Shown here piece after piece: positions 1 to 11,039 of a stretch of DNA of 64,000 bases. The notes below the pieces were generated by a model that was not told the DNA's origin, ran no database searches, and worked only from the letters and a program-made list of their open reading frames with translations. Positions within the stretch are counted from its first letter, which is position 1. Each line of letters opens with the position of its first letter. Origin of the DNA: Phragmites australis. Its lineage: Eukaryota; Streptophyta; Magnoliopsida; Poales; Poaceae. The stretch lies in assembly GCF_958298935.1 (NCBI RefSeq), contig NC_084942.1:14019501-14083500 (forward strand), given 5' to 3'. The translations under genes and the position numbers were made by a program.

Positions 1-2594
1 TTGCGCTACCAAAAGCTGCGGTTGTACTGTTTTTGTGATCCAAGCCTCCGTACGGCATGAATTCTCTCTACATAGCACGTCCTTATACATGTCGATATGA
101 GGGGATACTTCAGTCATGTGTCGAAAAACAGTGAAATAGGCTTTAGATATCGTGGCAAAATCCGCAATGATTGATTTCCTACCTATGGTCCCCTTCCCAT
201 CTAGTCTCCCCTCATGGCGAGACATGGGCACACCAATTGGTTTGAGCTGCTCCATGTAATGCAAAACTTGACTACCTCTTTAGTTGTGTAACCTTGGACG
301 ATGCTGCCCTCCAGACGAGATCGATTCCATATATACTTCTTCAGAATTCCCATGTACCTCTCAAACAGGTACATCTGAAGTAGGAATACTGGGCCATATA
401 TCTTTATCTCTCTCATGAGGTGAATGATAACATGTACCATGATATCAAAAAATGACGGAGGAAAGTACATCTCAAGATGACACAGTGTCTTCACCACATT
501 GGTCTGTAAAATATCAAGTACTTCGAGATCAATGACCTTCTAAGAAATTGTGTTAAAGAAGTAACATAGCTTGGTAATTGTGTCATGGAGATAGGTCGGC
601 TGGATATTTAGGATTGCAACAAGAAGCAAATGTGTCATCAACACGTGACAATCATGTGACTTCATGTCAACTAATTTCAAATCTTGCATCGAAACAAGTT
701 TCGAGATGTTGGCGGAGTAACCGGATGGAACTTTCACACCATGCAAGCACCGGCACAGTTTGGTTCTCTTGGCCTTTTTTAGATTATAGCAGGTTGGAGA
801 AAGCCTCGTTCTACCTTTTTCAAAGGGCTCAGGTGCCAACTCGGGCTTGATCTTCAGATCAACTAAGTCAAGCCTTGCGTTGAGGCCGTCCTTCGTCTTG
901 CCTGGAATATTAAGTAAAAGACAAACCAAGCTTTCGCACATGTTCTTCTCTACATGCATGACGTCGATGTAGTGGCGAACTTCAAGGTGCTTCCAATATG
1001 GTAGCTCCCACAATATTGATCTCTTCTTCCACATGCCACCGATATCATTAATTGTTTAATCCCCTTTCCAAACACAACATCGAGATATTTAACTATATTG
1101 TGCACCCCTTGACCACTGTAGTGCCTTGGACAAGATTCTCTCTCCCTCGTTCCTTCAAATTGTTCCTTCATGTTGCGGTACGAGTGATACCTGTTAAGGA
1201 ACCTACGTTTGTGCATGAACACCATTTTACACGAGTGGAGCAGCCACATACTCATGGTACCATCTAAGCAGTGAGGGCACACTGTACCTACTTATTTATT
1301 CTGGCCTGAAAGGTTACGTAGTGCAGGTAAATCATTGATCGTGCAGAACAACAGGGCGCGTAGCGTGAAATTCTCACTTTTGTATGCATCCCATACTTGC
1401 GTTCCTTCGTTCCACAATGTTTTTAGATCTTTCACCAATGGTCTTAGGTACACATCAATATCATTCCCAGGTTGTTTCGGGCCTTGGATACACAGCCAAG
1501 AAGGTAGGTTGTAAATATTGAGAACAACTTGCTAAGTGTTGTGCCTGCTGCTCATGTTCCCAAAAGGATTTATCCCATCCATGCTCAAACCAAACCTTAT
1601 ATTCCTCTGTTCTGCACCAAAGTCATCGAAGATCGTGTCGATGTTTCAACACTAGGGAGAATTAGTAGGGTGCCTTAGCTTTCCATCTTTCTTTCGGCCC
1701 TCCGAGTGCTAGCACAACAATTTGGTCTCCTTTTGATTCGCAAACAAACGCTTAAGACGTAAAATTATAGGCAGATGCCACACCACCTTAGCAGGAATTT
1801 CTTTCTTCACATCGTCATCGTCTAATTGACTCTTATGCTTGTATCGAGATGCTTTGCACACTGGACATGAATGCAAATCTGATAGATCTCTACGGTAGAG
1901 GATAAAGTAGTTCGAACATGCATGTATCCTTTCCACATCCATCCCCAATGGACAAAGAACCTGCTTTACTTCATATGTGCTTTTGGACAGCTTGTTTCCA
2001 TCTAGAGGTATGTCCTATAGGAGTTCTAATAGCGCCATGAAACTCTTGTCTGACCAACCATCGCTTGCTTTCAATTTAAGTAGTTCAAGCACAGATGACA
2101 ACTTTGTATATTCCGGTTTGCATCCAGGGAACAACGGCATCTTCGAGTCCTCAATCAAGCACATGAATTTGTTAAAGTCTCTCTGAGTACTCAAGTTCAC
2201 GTCTGCATCACACAATATCTGATCTAACCTATCATTGTCGCTTGCACCACCACAATCATTATCATCTGCATCAAATTCCTCATCATCTTCTCTTCTTACG
2301 TCGACTTCGGGTTTTTCGATGATACCAACGTCTTTGTGTAACACATTATGCTCTTCACCATGTTTGGTCCAACACATGTAGTCCAGTTTGAAGCACCTGA
2401 TAATCAAGTGCGCTTGGATCTGTAGGGCTATATTCTATCTAAGAAAGGATCTTTCGTTTCTACAAGCACAACAAGGACAATATATAAATTCAACACCTTT
2501 CTCCAATCGATCATCCTCGGCAGCTGTCAGAAAAGCCATCACACCATCAAGGTACCCTTGGTTCGTACGAAAACCGTCCTTCTAGCCACGATCC
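1..2594 (-). pseudogene. TNP2-like CACTA transposase, broken
   Basis: Read from 2594 leftward, the frame opens MDRG then a stop, then KDGFRTNQGYLDGVMAF and a CPCCACRN cysteine cluster: the transposase-associated N-terminal domain (PF13963 type). The stop at codon 5 is where the family has Trp (TGG to TAG). Further left are an acidic stretch (about 2407-2200), the CPVCKASRYK zinc-binding and core region of Transposase_21 (1948-1709), the segment with HYIDVMHVEKNMCESL (1034-800), and a DUF4218-like block with EMYFPPSFFDIMVHV (497-201). These lie in several frames with many stops, so the protein cannot be made. In intact elements it cuts the CACTA ends. The C-terminal part continues beyond base 1. 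Confidence 0.85.
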
Positions 2595-3319
2595 ATCTAC
2601 AATGTACGAAGTAAATTAATGTCAAAGCAACCTAATAAAAGAGAGCAACTAAGCTTTTCATCAAAAAAATAGAGCTACCATGCATAAATGCATGAATGAA
2701 CTATACAAATGATAATTAATTCAAAAATAATTAATGATTACAGTTATATTATATACATGAATACCTAAAAATAAAGGCAAACATTAATTCAAAACTTATC
2801 GTTAAATACTATATAGTTATTGATAATTTTATGTTTATATACCAAAAATCTAAAATTTATCTACAACACTAGATTAAAGCTAGCCATTTATAGTAATGCA
2901 TAATTAAACATTCATCTATACTTTGAACTTCATATACCTAGAACAACTAATATATTCTAGATCATCATGTAAAAAATCTAAGTCTAGATTTAGATATAGT
3001 TGATCTCTCGAGACTAAATTAGAAAACAAATCTACATATCATCTAATGAATATAACAAAACTATGTCATTATAGAAAAAATCTAGATCTAGATCTAGCTA
3101 GCTCTCCAAACCAAAATCTAGACCATCTAAACCAAAATAGAATATAATGTTTACCTTAGAGTAACAAATGCCAATGAATCTTTGACTTTTCATCGAAATC
3201 TAGCAAATTTTTGATCAAAATTGCCCCCTCTCCCTCCAAAAGCTGTGCACTGTTCTTCACTGTTTGACCACCATTGTTCTGCTTCGATCTAGAGATAGGG
3301 GATGATATACTATTAACAG

Positions 3320-3736
3320 TACAGACGGCTTCATGTCTAGAGCCGTCAGTACTATTGTGTCCCACCTCCCTCGGGTATTTTCTCAGACGGCTCATGTTTG
3401 GAGCTGTCTGTATTAATTTTACGAGCGACTCATGTTTGGAGTTGTCTATGATATTTGTTTTATTACAGACAGCTCCAAATACGAGCCTTCTATATTAATC
3501 TTACATGTAATATTCGTTTTATTACTGACGGCTCTAAATATGAGCCATCTATAATATTAATACAGACGGTTCCCAATAAAAACCGTATGTACTAAAAGAG
3601 TCCCACTACTTCTGGAGAGGTCTCGTCATTATCATAGACGGTTCTTCTTTAGAGCCATCTATAATAATATTTTCACAGACGACTCCACAGAACTGTCTAT
3701 ACAGTGACGTCCCACTAAATCATTTATGTAGTAGTG
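3320..3736. repeat. CACTA subterminal repeats
   Basis: Repeated short motifs of the form GACGGCTC...GAGCC(A/G)TC(T/A)(G/A)TA occur in both orientations, for example at 3325, 3385, 3430, 3470, 3525, 3560, 3635 and 3685. Such arrays are where the TNPA/TNP1-type protein binds in CACTA elements. The stretch from 2600 to 3320 upstream is A/T-rich leader or intron without recognisable coding sequence. Confidence 0.7.
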
Positions 3737-4173
3737 TTGGCGACATGGCTCTACCTTAAAATTTGTTCGTTGTGTGATAGGTCTATCAAAGTAGGATACC
3801 TTCAACTATCTTATTAAATGGGATGGATGTCGGGAATCTATAGTATAGTGTTGGTTTACTTAACAAAGCTATCAAAATGGTTTTAGGCTTTGGGATATGG
3901 TGTTGGGCGCCGAGGCATTTGATGCCACCCAACAAATAAGAGTCGCATAGGGATGTGATTAGCAAGTTGTTGCTTACCTACGTCACTAGGTTTCTAGCGG
4001 TGATGCCAAAGCTCACTAGAACTTGGATGAATATGGATCTTGGAACACTATATATCGTTAGAGAGAAAACAGTTGTAAAATATATAGTGGAGTATCTTTT
4101 GTTAAAATTGTTTAATAGAATATTCACATAAACTTAGTGATGAATTTGCATGTTTATATTCTATTGTAGAACA

Positions 4174-7100
4174 TGGCACCTACAACTAGTAACGCTTCCA
4201 GTTTTAATTTGTGATCGATTCTTGAAAAAGAAAAGCTTCCTGAAACAAACTTTATTGATTGGTATCATAATCTAAGGATTGTTCTAAAGCAAGAGAAAAA
4301 AGAATACATTCTAGAGGTCCCCTATCCTCTTGAAGCAAAAGAGGGTGCCATAGCCGCTAAAAAGCGGGCTTATGAGAAGCACACCAATGACGCACTTGAT
4401 GTTAGTTGTCTCATGCTTGCCACAATGAACTCTGAGCTTTAGAAGCAATATGAGAATACAGATGCTTACAATATGATTGTGGGACTCCGTGGCATCTATG
4501 AGAACCAAGCTAGGGCTGAGAGGTACAATACCTCAAAATCCTTGTTTGCTTGCAGGTAGCCCAGTCAATCCTCATGTGATCAAGATGATTGGTTACATTG
4601 AAAGCAAGAAAAAGCTTGGTTTTCCCCTTGGCCCAAAGTTAGCTACTGATGTGATTCTCTAGTCACTCTCTGCGAGCTTCAATCCGTTCATTCTGAACTT
4701 TCATATGAATAGTATGGAGAAAAGCATGGCTGAATTACATGGAATGCTAAAAACAGCTAAGGAAAGCATTAAGAAAAGCTCTAGTCATGTGATGATGGTT
4801 CAAAAGGATATTAAGAAGAGAAAGCGCAACGCCAAGGCTAAGACTTTAGATGAGATCTCAAACTCTAAGTCTAAACCTATTGAAAAGTCCAAGGCTGACC
4901 CTGCTACTGCTGATGCTTGCCACCACTACCACAACTCTGGCCATTGGCAGAAGAACTGCAAGCTGTACTTGGAAGAACTCAAGAAGAAGAAGGGAAGTGA
5001 GACTTCCACTTCAGGTATAAATGTTATTGAAATTAATCTTGCTATTCGTCCTAATGATTCATATGTATTTGATACCGGTGTGATGATTCATACTTGCAAA
5101 TCATTGCAGGGACTAAGAAGGACTAGAAGTATTGCAAGAGGCGAGGTGGATATTCGTGTCGGCAATGGAGCAAAGGTTGTTGCGCTGGTTGTTAGCATTT
5201 ACCCCTTGTCATTACCCTTAGGATTAGTTTTGGAATTAAATAATTGTTATTATATTTTGGCCTTGGGCAGAAACATTATGTTTTCTTCATGTTTGGAAGA
5301 AGATCGTAGTTTTGAAGTCATAATAAAGAACAAGTGTTGTTCAACTTATTTAAATGACATGTTCTATGGTCGTTGTCTATTGGTGAATGAACTATATATT
5401 CTATATCTTGAGGATATCTCTATTTATAATATTAATGCAAAGAGGCTTCGAGTTAATGATTTGAATCTCACTTATGTTTGGCATTATTGCTTGGGTCATA
5501 TAAATAAGAGGTGCATGGAGAAGCTCCATAAAAATGGTCTCCTAGCTTCATTTGATTTCAAATCATTTGATACCTACGAATCTTGTTTACTTGGTAACAT
5601 AACTAAGACGCCTTTCACTGGTCAAAGTGAGAGGGCGAATGAATTGTTGGCCCTTATACATATAGATGTATGTGGACAAATGAGTTCTACATTTATAGGT
5701 GGTTTTCAGTACTTCATTACTTTCATCGACGATTTTAGTAGATATGGTTACATCTACTTTATGAGGCACAAGACTGGATCCTTTGAAAAGTTCAAGGAAT
5801 TCCAGAATGAAGTACAAAATCAAATGAGCAAGACAATTAAATTCCTACAATCAGATCATGGGGGTGAATATTTGAGCCATGAGTTTGGTGATCATCTAAA
5901 ATAATGTGGAATCGTTCTACAATGAACTCCACCAGGGATGGAATGGGATATCCGAACGGAGGAACCAAACCTTGTTAGACATGGTCCGACGTCATATGAG
6001 ATATGGACTGGGAAGCGTCTCGCATTGTCTTTTCTTAAGATATGGGGTTGTGAGGCTTATGTAAAACGTTTGACGTACGATAAGCTCACTCCCAAATTAG
6101 GCAAGTGCTTCTTTGCGAGGTATCCTAGGGAAACCAAAGGATATTATTTTTATAATCGGGAAGAAGGCAAAGTATTTATCGCCCGCAATGGTATCTTTTT
6201 GGAGAAAGAGTTTCTCTCAAAGAGAGTTAGTGAGAGCACGATGCAACTCAAAGAAATTCAGAAAACACTAGAAAGAGTTTTAGCTCCTACTAAATTTCAA
6301 TAGGATGTGCAAGATATTGTAGAACCTATTGTTGAGCCACCAGCCTCATGTAGGTCTGAAAGGGCACGTCACGCAACTGAACGGTTCATGCTCCTAACCA
6401 CGGGGAAGCACAATATATTGTTGTTGGACAATGATAAACCCAAAAACTATACGGAAGTAATGGTGGGACCGGACTCTGAGAAATGGCTTGGAGCCATGAG
6501 ATCTGAATTAGAATCCATATGAGAGAATCAAGTTTGGAACTTGGTTAATCCGCCCAATGGTCTAACAACCATTGAGTGTAAGTGGGATTTTAAGAAAAAG
6601 ATAGACATGGATGGAAACGTTCATATCTATAAAGCACGGTTGGTAGCTAAAGATTTCAAGCAAATTTAAGGTATTGATTATGATGAAACATTTTCGCCCG
6701 TCGCAATAATAAAGTATATTCATATCCTCCTAGCGGTTGTTGCATATTTAGATAATGAGATATGACAAATAGATGTCAAAATGGCTTTCCTTAATGGAAA
6801 CCTAAGTGAGGATGTGTACATGACATAGTCTGAAGGTTTTGTCGATCCAAAAAATGTTGGGAAGATATGCAAGCTTCAACAATCCATCTATGGGCTGAAG
6901 CAAGCATCAGAGTTAGAATCTTCGTTTTGATGAAGTAGTCAAAGGGTTTGGCTTTATCAAGAATGAAGAAGAGTCTTGTGTTTACAAAAAGAATAGTGAG
7001 AGCGCACTTGTGTTTCTGGCCTTATATGTAGATGAAATATTGTTGATCGGGAATGATATTCCAATACTTGATGTTGTCAAATCTTTGTTGCGAAAGAGTT

Positions 7101-7290
7101 TCTCAATGAAAGATCTAGGAGAGGCGGCATACATATCAGGCATAAAGATCTATAGAGATAGGTTGAGAAGACTGATTGGATTAAGTCAGAGTATGTACAT
7201 TGACAAGGTATTAAAAAAGTTTAACATGTAAGATTTCAAGAAGGGTTTCTTGCCAATGTCACATGGCATCACTCTCAGCAACATCTTGCA
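4174..7290 (+). pseudogene. Copia gag-pol polyprotein, broken
   Basis: The frame starts at ATG 4174 (MAPTTSNASSF) and has a stop in place of Arg at codon 14. Gag continues with ILEKEKLPETNFIDWYHN. A degenerate zinc knuckle lies at about 4915-4960 (C-x2-H-x4-H-x4-C; the second Cys is lost). The protease has DTG at about 5070, the pre-integrase segment covers 5480-5640, and the integrase core is at 5650-5900 (HIDVCGQM, FIDDFSRYGYIYF, SDHGGEY). RT pieces follow at 6530-7230, including KARLVAKDFK, QIDVKMAFLNG, QSIYGLKQAS and a YVDE box where active RTs have YVDD. In-frame stops and frameshifts are spread throughout. The sequence ends in NM-stop-DFKKGFLPMSHGI, just before where RNase H should begin. 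Confidence 0.85.
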
Positions 7291-7317
7291 TAATTAATCC
7301 TAGTGCATGTGAGAGAT

Positions 7318-8627
7318 TGTATTATGCCTATGTTTATGTGTTTTTGAATAATCGTTTATTTGGTTCCTTGAATAATTATCATTTACATTGGTTAGCAAGT
7401 ATGTGATCTGTTTGTGAAACTCTTTGTTTTATTATGATGTTCTTCTAAATGATCCATAATCTCATATCATTATGTGGGACAATAATGATTCATAGATTAG
7501 CACACTGATCATAGATATGAAGATATCGAACCAATAATGTGGACATATGTTCGAGAACATGATGTTAGATTAACCCACCTTGAGACACTGTTGGGATGTT
7601 ATTTATTGTGCAATCAGTTGTAGTCTCGAATGGTGTACCTGCAGAATCCTTTGACTTGAGATTGTCATTTAATTTCTAGAATGTGAAGAAACACACTTAG
7701 GGACTTTCAAACGTTACTCCGTAACTATGTAGTTATAAAGATAGCCTTTGGGTATGCTATGAAATATGCCTTGGGATATGAGCGATCAAGATGGAATTTG
7801 CCCCTCCTGAATAATGAGAGAGAGATCTCTAAGCCCCTAGATGTAGATGGATTAAGAAAGTGCATGACCATGCCAATGTGATTAAAGAGTTGATCAAAAT
7901 ATAGTGATCCACTACAAGATCGAGTGAATGGTCAAGCTATCACAAAGGGTGGCACGTATCTCGCCTTGAGCTTGATTGATATCGTGTAGTAAAGGGTTTC
8001 CGGGTAGCGGGCATTTACACATGAATCTAACAGGTCACACACTTAAAGGGATAAAATTTAAAAACTTGCATGATATACTCTAGTGCAAATGGAAGATTAT
8101 TGGTGATATGCACTAGAGACGATCTTATATGCAGACTGGATCTGCAAGTGGGATATAATATGATTAAAAATCCATTAGGGTTCAGAGTCATGATGGGCTC
8201 TAATGTGATTAAATGCCCATTGGTGTACTCTATATAAGAGGATGCAGGAGCCGTGAGCGTAATAGTTGATTCAACCACTAAAACCCTGACCGCCACCTCT
8301 TCACGAACTCCCTATGAAATCCTAGCTGGGCGCAATGCTAGCACACCAGCATACTGCATTTCATCCATGTACGTGTGGATACTGTGGAGGCGATAGTGCT
8401 GTTGCTGTGGTGCTGATCGGTGACAAGGACACTACGACGAGATCGACTACTTTATCTTCATGGTCCATGTGATCGACTACTTCTTCTTCGTGGACGCGCA
8501 CGACTCTTCTTCTGTTGCACTGCGCATCTAGTGGTAACGATCTATGATCTCCTACTCTCATGGTTTCCTGGTTGAACATTGTAGAGAAATTAGATTTGTC
8601 CTAGCGTAACCTACCTGTTCCCCAATA
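7318..8627 (+). repeat. 3' LTR of the decayed Copia element
   Basis: It starts TGTATTATGCC just after a purine-rich stretch (GTGAGAGA, 7309-7316) that serves as polypurine tract. The end is placed at CCCCAATA (about 8627), a likely mutated CCCCAACA. It contains a clear TATATAA at 8231-8237 followed by a leader-like region. No second LTR is available to fix the borders, so both are approximate. Confidence 0.5.
8231..8237 (+). promoter_or_regulatory. TATA box of the LTR promoter
   Basis: TATATAA lies within ACTCTATATAAGAGG, in the 3' part of the LTR where a retrotransposon promoter is expected. Confidence 0.5.
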
Positions 8628-9129
8628 GTTCATGTTATGTATACATGTATATCATTATGATTGAAGGCCAACATTTTGAAAGTGAAATATGTACCTGACT
8701 CCTTTGCAGTCCTTTTAGCTAAGTTCAAGGTAAAATAGAAACTTTTGCCATCTCTATAGTAAAGTACTTTGACTTGCATCATGCAAGACATGCCAACGAA
8801 ATTTGCACGTAAAAGACTGGTTCTCTACTACTGTCCTACTGATGTATTAAATTGATTGTTGGTACTACTGTCCAATTAGATTGATCGAGTTAGTAACACT
8901 CTTGATTTTCCAAGAGGTGCATCTAAGAATAATGCAAAACTTACTAAAAATGTACCTTGGATTTGTGTTGGATTGCTAATGTTTCAATTTGAAATAGTGG
9001 AAGTCTGAATTTCCAGTTGCATGGTCCTGCTTTGTAATTTCATAGAGCAAATTATGCTTTTCATTGTAACCTGATATCAATGGTTCAACACAGAGCATAC
9101 AGTCTCTAGCTTGCCTGACCTGTTTATTA
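8628..9129. other. A/T-rich intergenic sequence, nothing recognised
   Basis: No long ORF, terminal repeat or known domain seen between the Copia LTR and the MITE. Confidence 0.5.
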
Positions 9130-9383
9130 CTCCCTCCGATTGCAAATATAAGTTATTTTATACTTGTGCACAAGGATTAAGAAAGTAGATCAAATAACCT
9201 TGTTGTCCTTTATTTATTCTGCATTAAAAAAGATAACTCATTCATTTGTGAGAGTGGTAGCATTTATTAAACAAGGACAAGGTGGAAATAAAAGAGAAAA
9301 AAACGCATAGAAGTTCGAGAATGACTTATATTTAGAGAATAGTTGAGAAGGCTAAAACGACATATATTTGCAACCAGAGGGAG
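9130..9383. mobile_element. Stowaway-type MITE (Tc1/mariner), 254 bp
   Basis: It begins CTCCCTCCG and ends CAGAGGGAG, an inverted repeat that extends inward (TTGCAAATATAAG against CATATATTTGCAA). TA lies on both sides (9128-9129 and 9384-9385), the target duplication of this superfamily. There is no coding capacity. Confidence 0.9.
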
Positions 9384-10642
9384 TAGTAAAGATGATTACA
9401 ATTTTACCTTCATAGATTGGGTTGTGCAATTTTGTTGTTCGTTTTTACCGCAAGGTGGCAGTGGAATATTTTCATGTATTGCTGTTTCATTATTTCATGT
9501 TTTGAGAAATGTGTAATTTTGATTTTCTTTTACCTTATGCAGGGCATGTATAGAGCTTATTTTCCATTTGGTATAACATTGGACCATGTTATCATTCAGT
9601 CTGGACATTTAAAGTCCATTCTACAGGCGAAAGCCCTGACTGCAAGTCTGCAACTTTATGCGTTGTCATTCACAAGGAGTGCATGTACTGATCCACGTAC
9701 CTCCAAATTTAATGTATTCATTCGCATCTACAGCAAAATCTCAACAGCGACTGTTTGTTTGCTTGACGATTTAAATACTTGGATGTCACTTTTGAATTTC
9801 GCGTCCCTTCTGAACTAAGTGCACAGTGGTATCTTGAATAATTATATGCAGATTGATATTATCAATGCGTTGTTCTTTTGAATGTTTAACTCAGAAACAA
9901 TATTTGCCCACCTTGTCACGGGCCAGCGGGGTGAAGAAGCGGCGCGGCGTCTATTCCTTACATTCCAAATTCAACTTAAGTTCGAACCAAATCAAATTCT
10001 AGCGGCATTCAATAATCCTGATTCAAATCTTCTCAGTTTCAACTCCTATCCAAATTGTGGTCTAACTCAATAATTCATATTATTCTAGATCTTTTTCCCA
10101 TCATTCTCTAGAAATTCGTAGGAATTCTAATTCCTACCATTTCTCTCGGGGCCAATTGTTTTGTCCTGAGAAATTCCAGCCCATTAGAACCCAGCCCACT
10201 CATTTATCTCTCCAGCGGTACCAGCCCATCCACCTCCACCTCGGTCCGGCCCAGCGCCTGCATCTCCCACATGCGAACCAGCCCGGTTGAAAACCCTAGC
10301 CAACTTTTCGGCCCGACCCGTACGCCCGCTGTCTTCTTCATCTCCTGTCTTCTTCCTTTTGTCACCGCTGCTGCTCTCTCTCTCTCTTAAGCTGCCACTC
10401 TCTTTAGATCTCTCTTTCTCTCTTGCTACCGTGACATCAAGTACTGATGTTCCTTTCAAAAAAAGTACTGATGTTGAGCAGCCACAATCCCCCCTCTCAC
10501 AGCATGCAGACCAGAGGAGAACCGCACGGTCTTGAGGCCCGGTAGCCGCACTGCACCCTATCGCCACCATTTGTGTCTGTCCTCGTTGCCACACTACACC
10601 CGGTCCCCACACCACCTTGATCCCGACCCCATCTAGGAGCAC
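9384..10642. other. Intergenic and LTR-like sequence left of the Copia insertion
   Basis: An open frame at 9417-9818 follows a possible splice acceptor (TTATGCAG at 9536-9543) but matches no family I know. From about 10160 the sequence becomes C-rich and resembles the 5' part of a grass Gypsy LTR interrupted at 10642 by the Copia element and continuing at 15495. This is an inference from composition and from the TATA box just across the insertion. Confidence 0.3.
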
Positions 10643-11014
10643 TGTTAGGATTCGCTGGAGAAACTTTACGCCTTGACGCCGGCGATCTCTCTGCAAACAC
10701 ACGGAACTCACGCGAACGCTGATAACGAAACAGAACTCTAACACTTGGTATTTGTTTTTCGTTGCTTTTGCTGGACTCTTCATTCACTATATAAAGCAAC
10801 GATTACAAGTTACAAAATCGGGGCCATGATCCCCGACTTGCACACCACGACCATCATCGACGAATGCCATCCCAGACGTCTCAGTCGTGGTACACGACGC
10901 GCTCCCGCACGGACATAGCGCACGCGCACAACCAACAACCAGCCATGTGCACACCCACTAGAAATGCGAAAAGGAAATGAAACATGCTAACTATGCACAA
11001 TTTTTTTTCAAATA
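10643..11014 (-). repeat. 3' LTR of the complete Copia element
   Basis: On the plus strand it starts TGTTAGGATTCG and ends CAAATA; its partner ends CAAACA, so this copy has lost the terminal CA. The minus-strand purine tract AGGAGGAGAT lies immediately inside (about 11015-11024), as expected for a polypurine tract next to the 3' LTR. Confidence 0.9.
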
Positions 11015-11039
11015 ATCTCCTCCTAAGTCTTTTGCATCT

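Larger units (their letters stand above)
1..3736 (-). mobile_element. CACTA (En/Spm) transposon, partial, right-hand end
   Basis: The transposase reads on the minus strand, so this is the 5' side of the element; the other end lies left of the window. The terminus is seen at 3729-3736 as TAGTAGTG, the reverse complement of the CACTACTA start typical of CACTA elements. The next three bases (TTG, 3737-3739) would be the target duplication, but the partner copy is outside the window. Subterminal repeats fill the last 400 bp. The element abuts the leader of a Copia element. The class is well supported; the exact family is unknown. Confidence 0.85.
3737..8627 (+). mobile_element. Ty1/Copia retrotransposon, decayed, no 5' LTR seen
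   Basis: Plus-strand gag, protease, integrase and partial RT are followed by a long LTR. No copy of that LTR is visible upstream: the CACTA end at 3736 directly meets the leader (3740-4170). The end of RT and all RNase H are missing, so about 0.7-0.8 kb of pol is deleted before the LTR. The gag resembles those of Copia lineages with gag starts of the LRSILEKEKL type (Tork/TAR-like); the lineage call is tentative. Confidence 0.75.
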
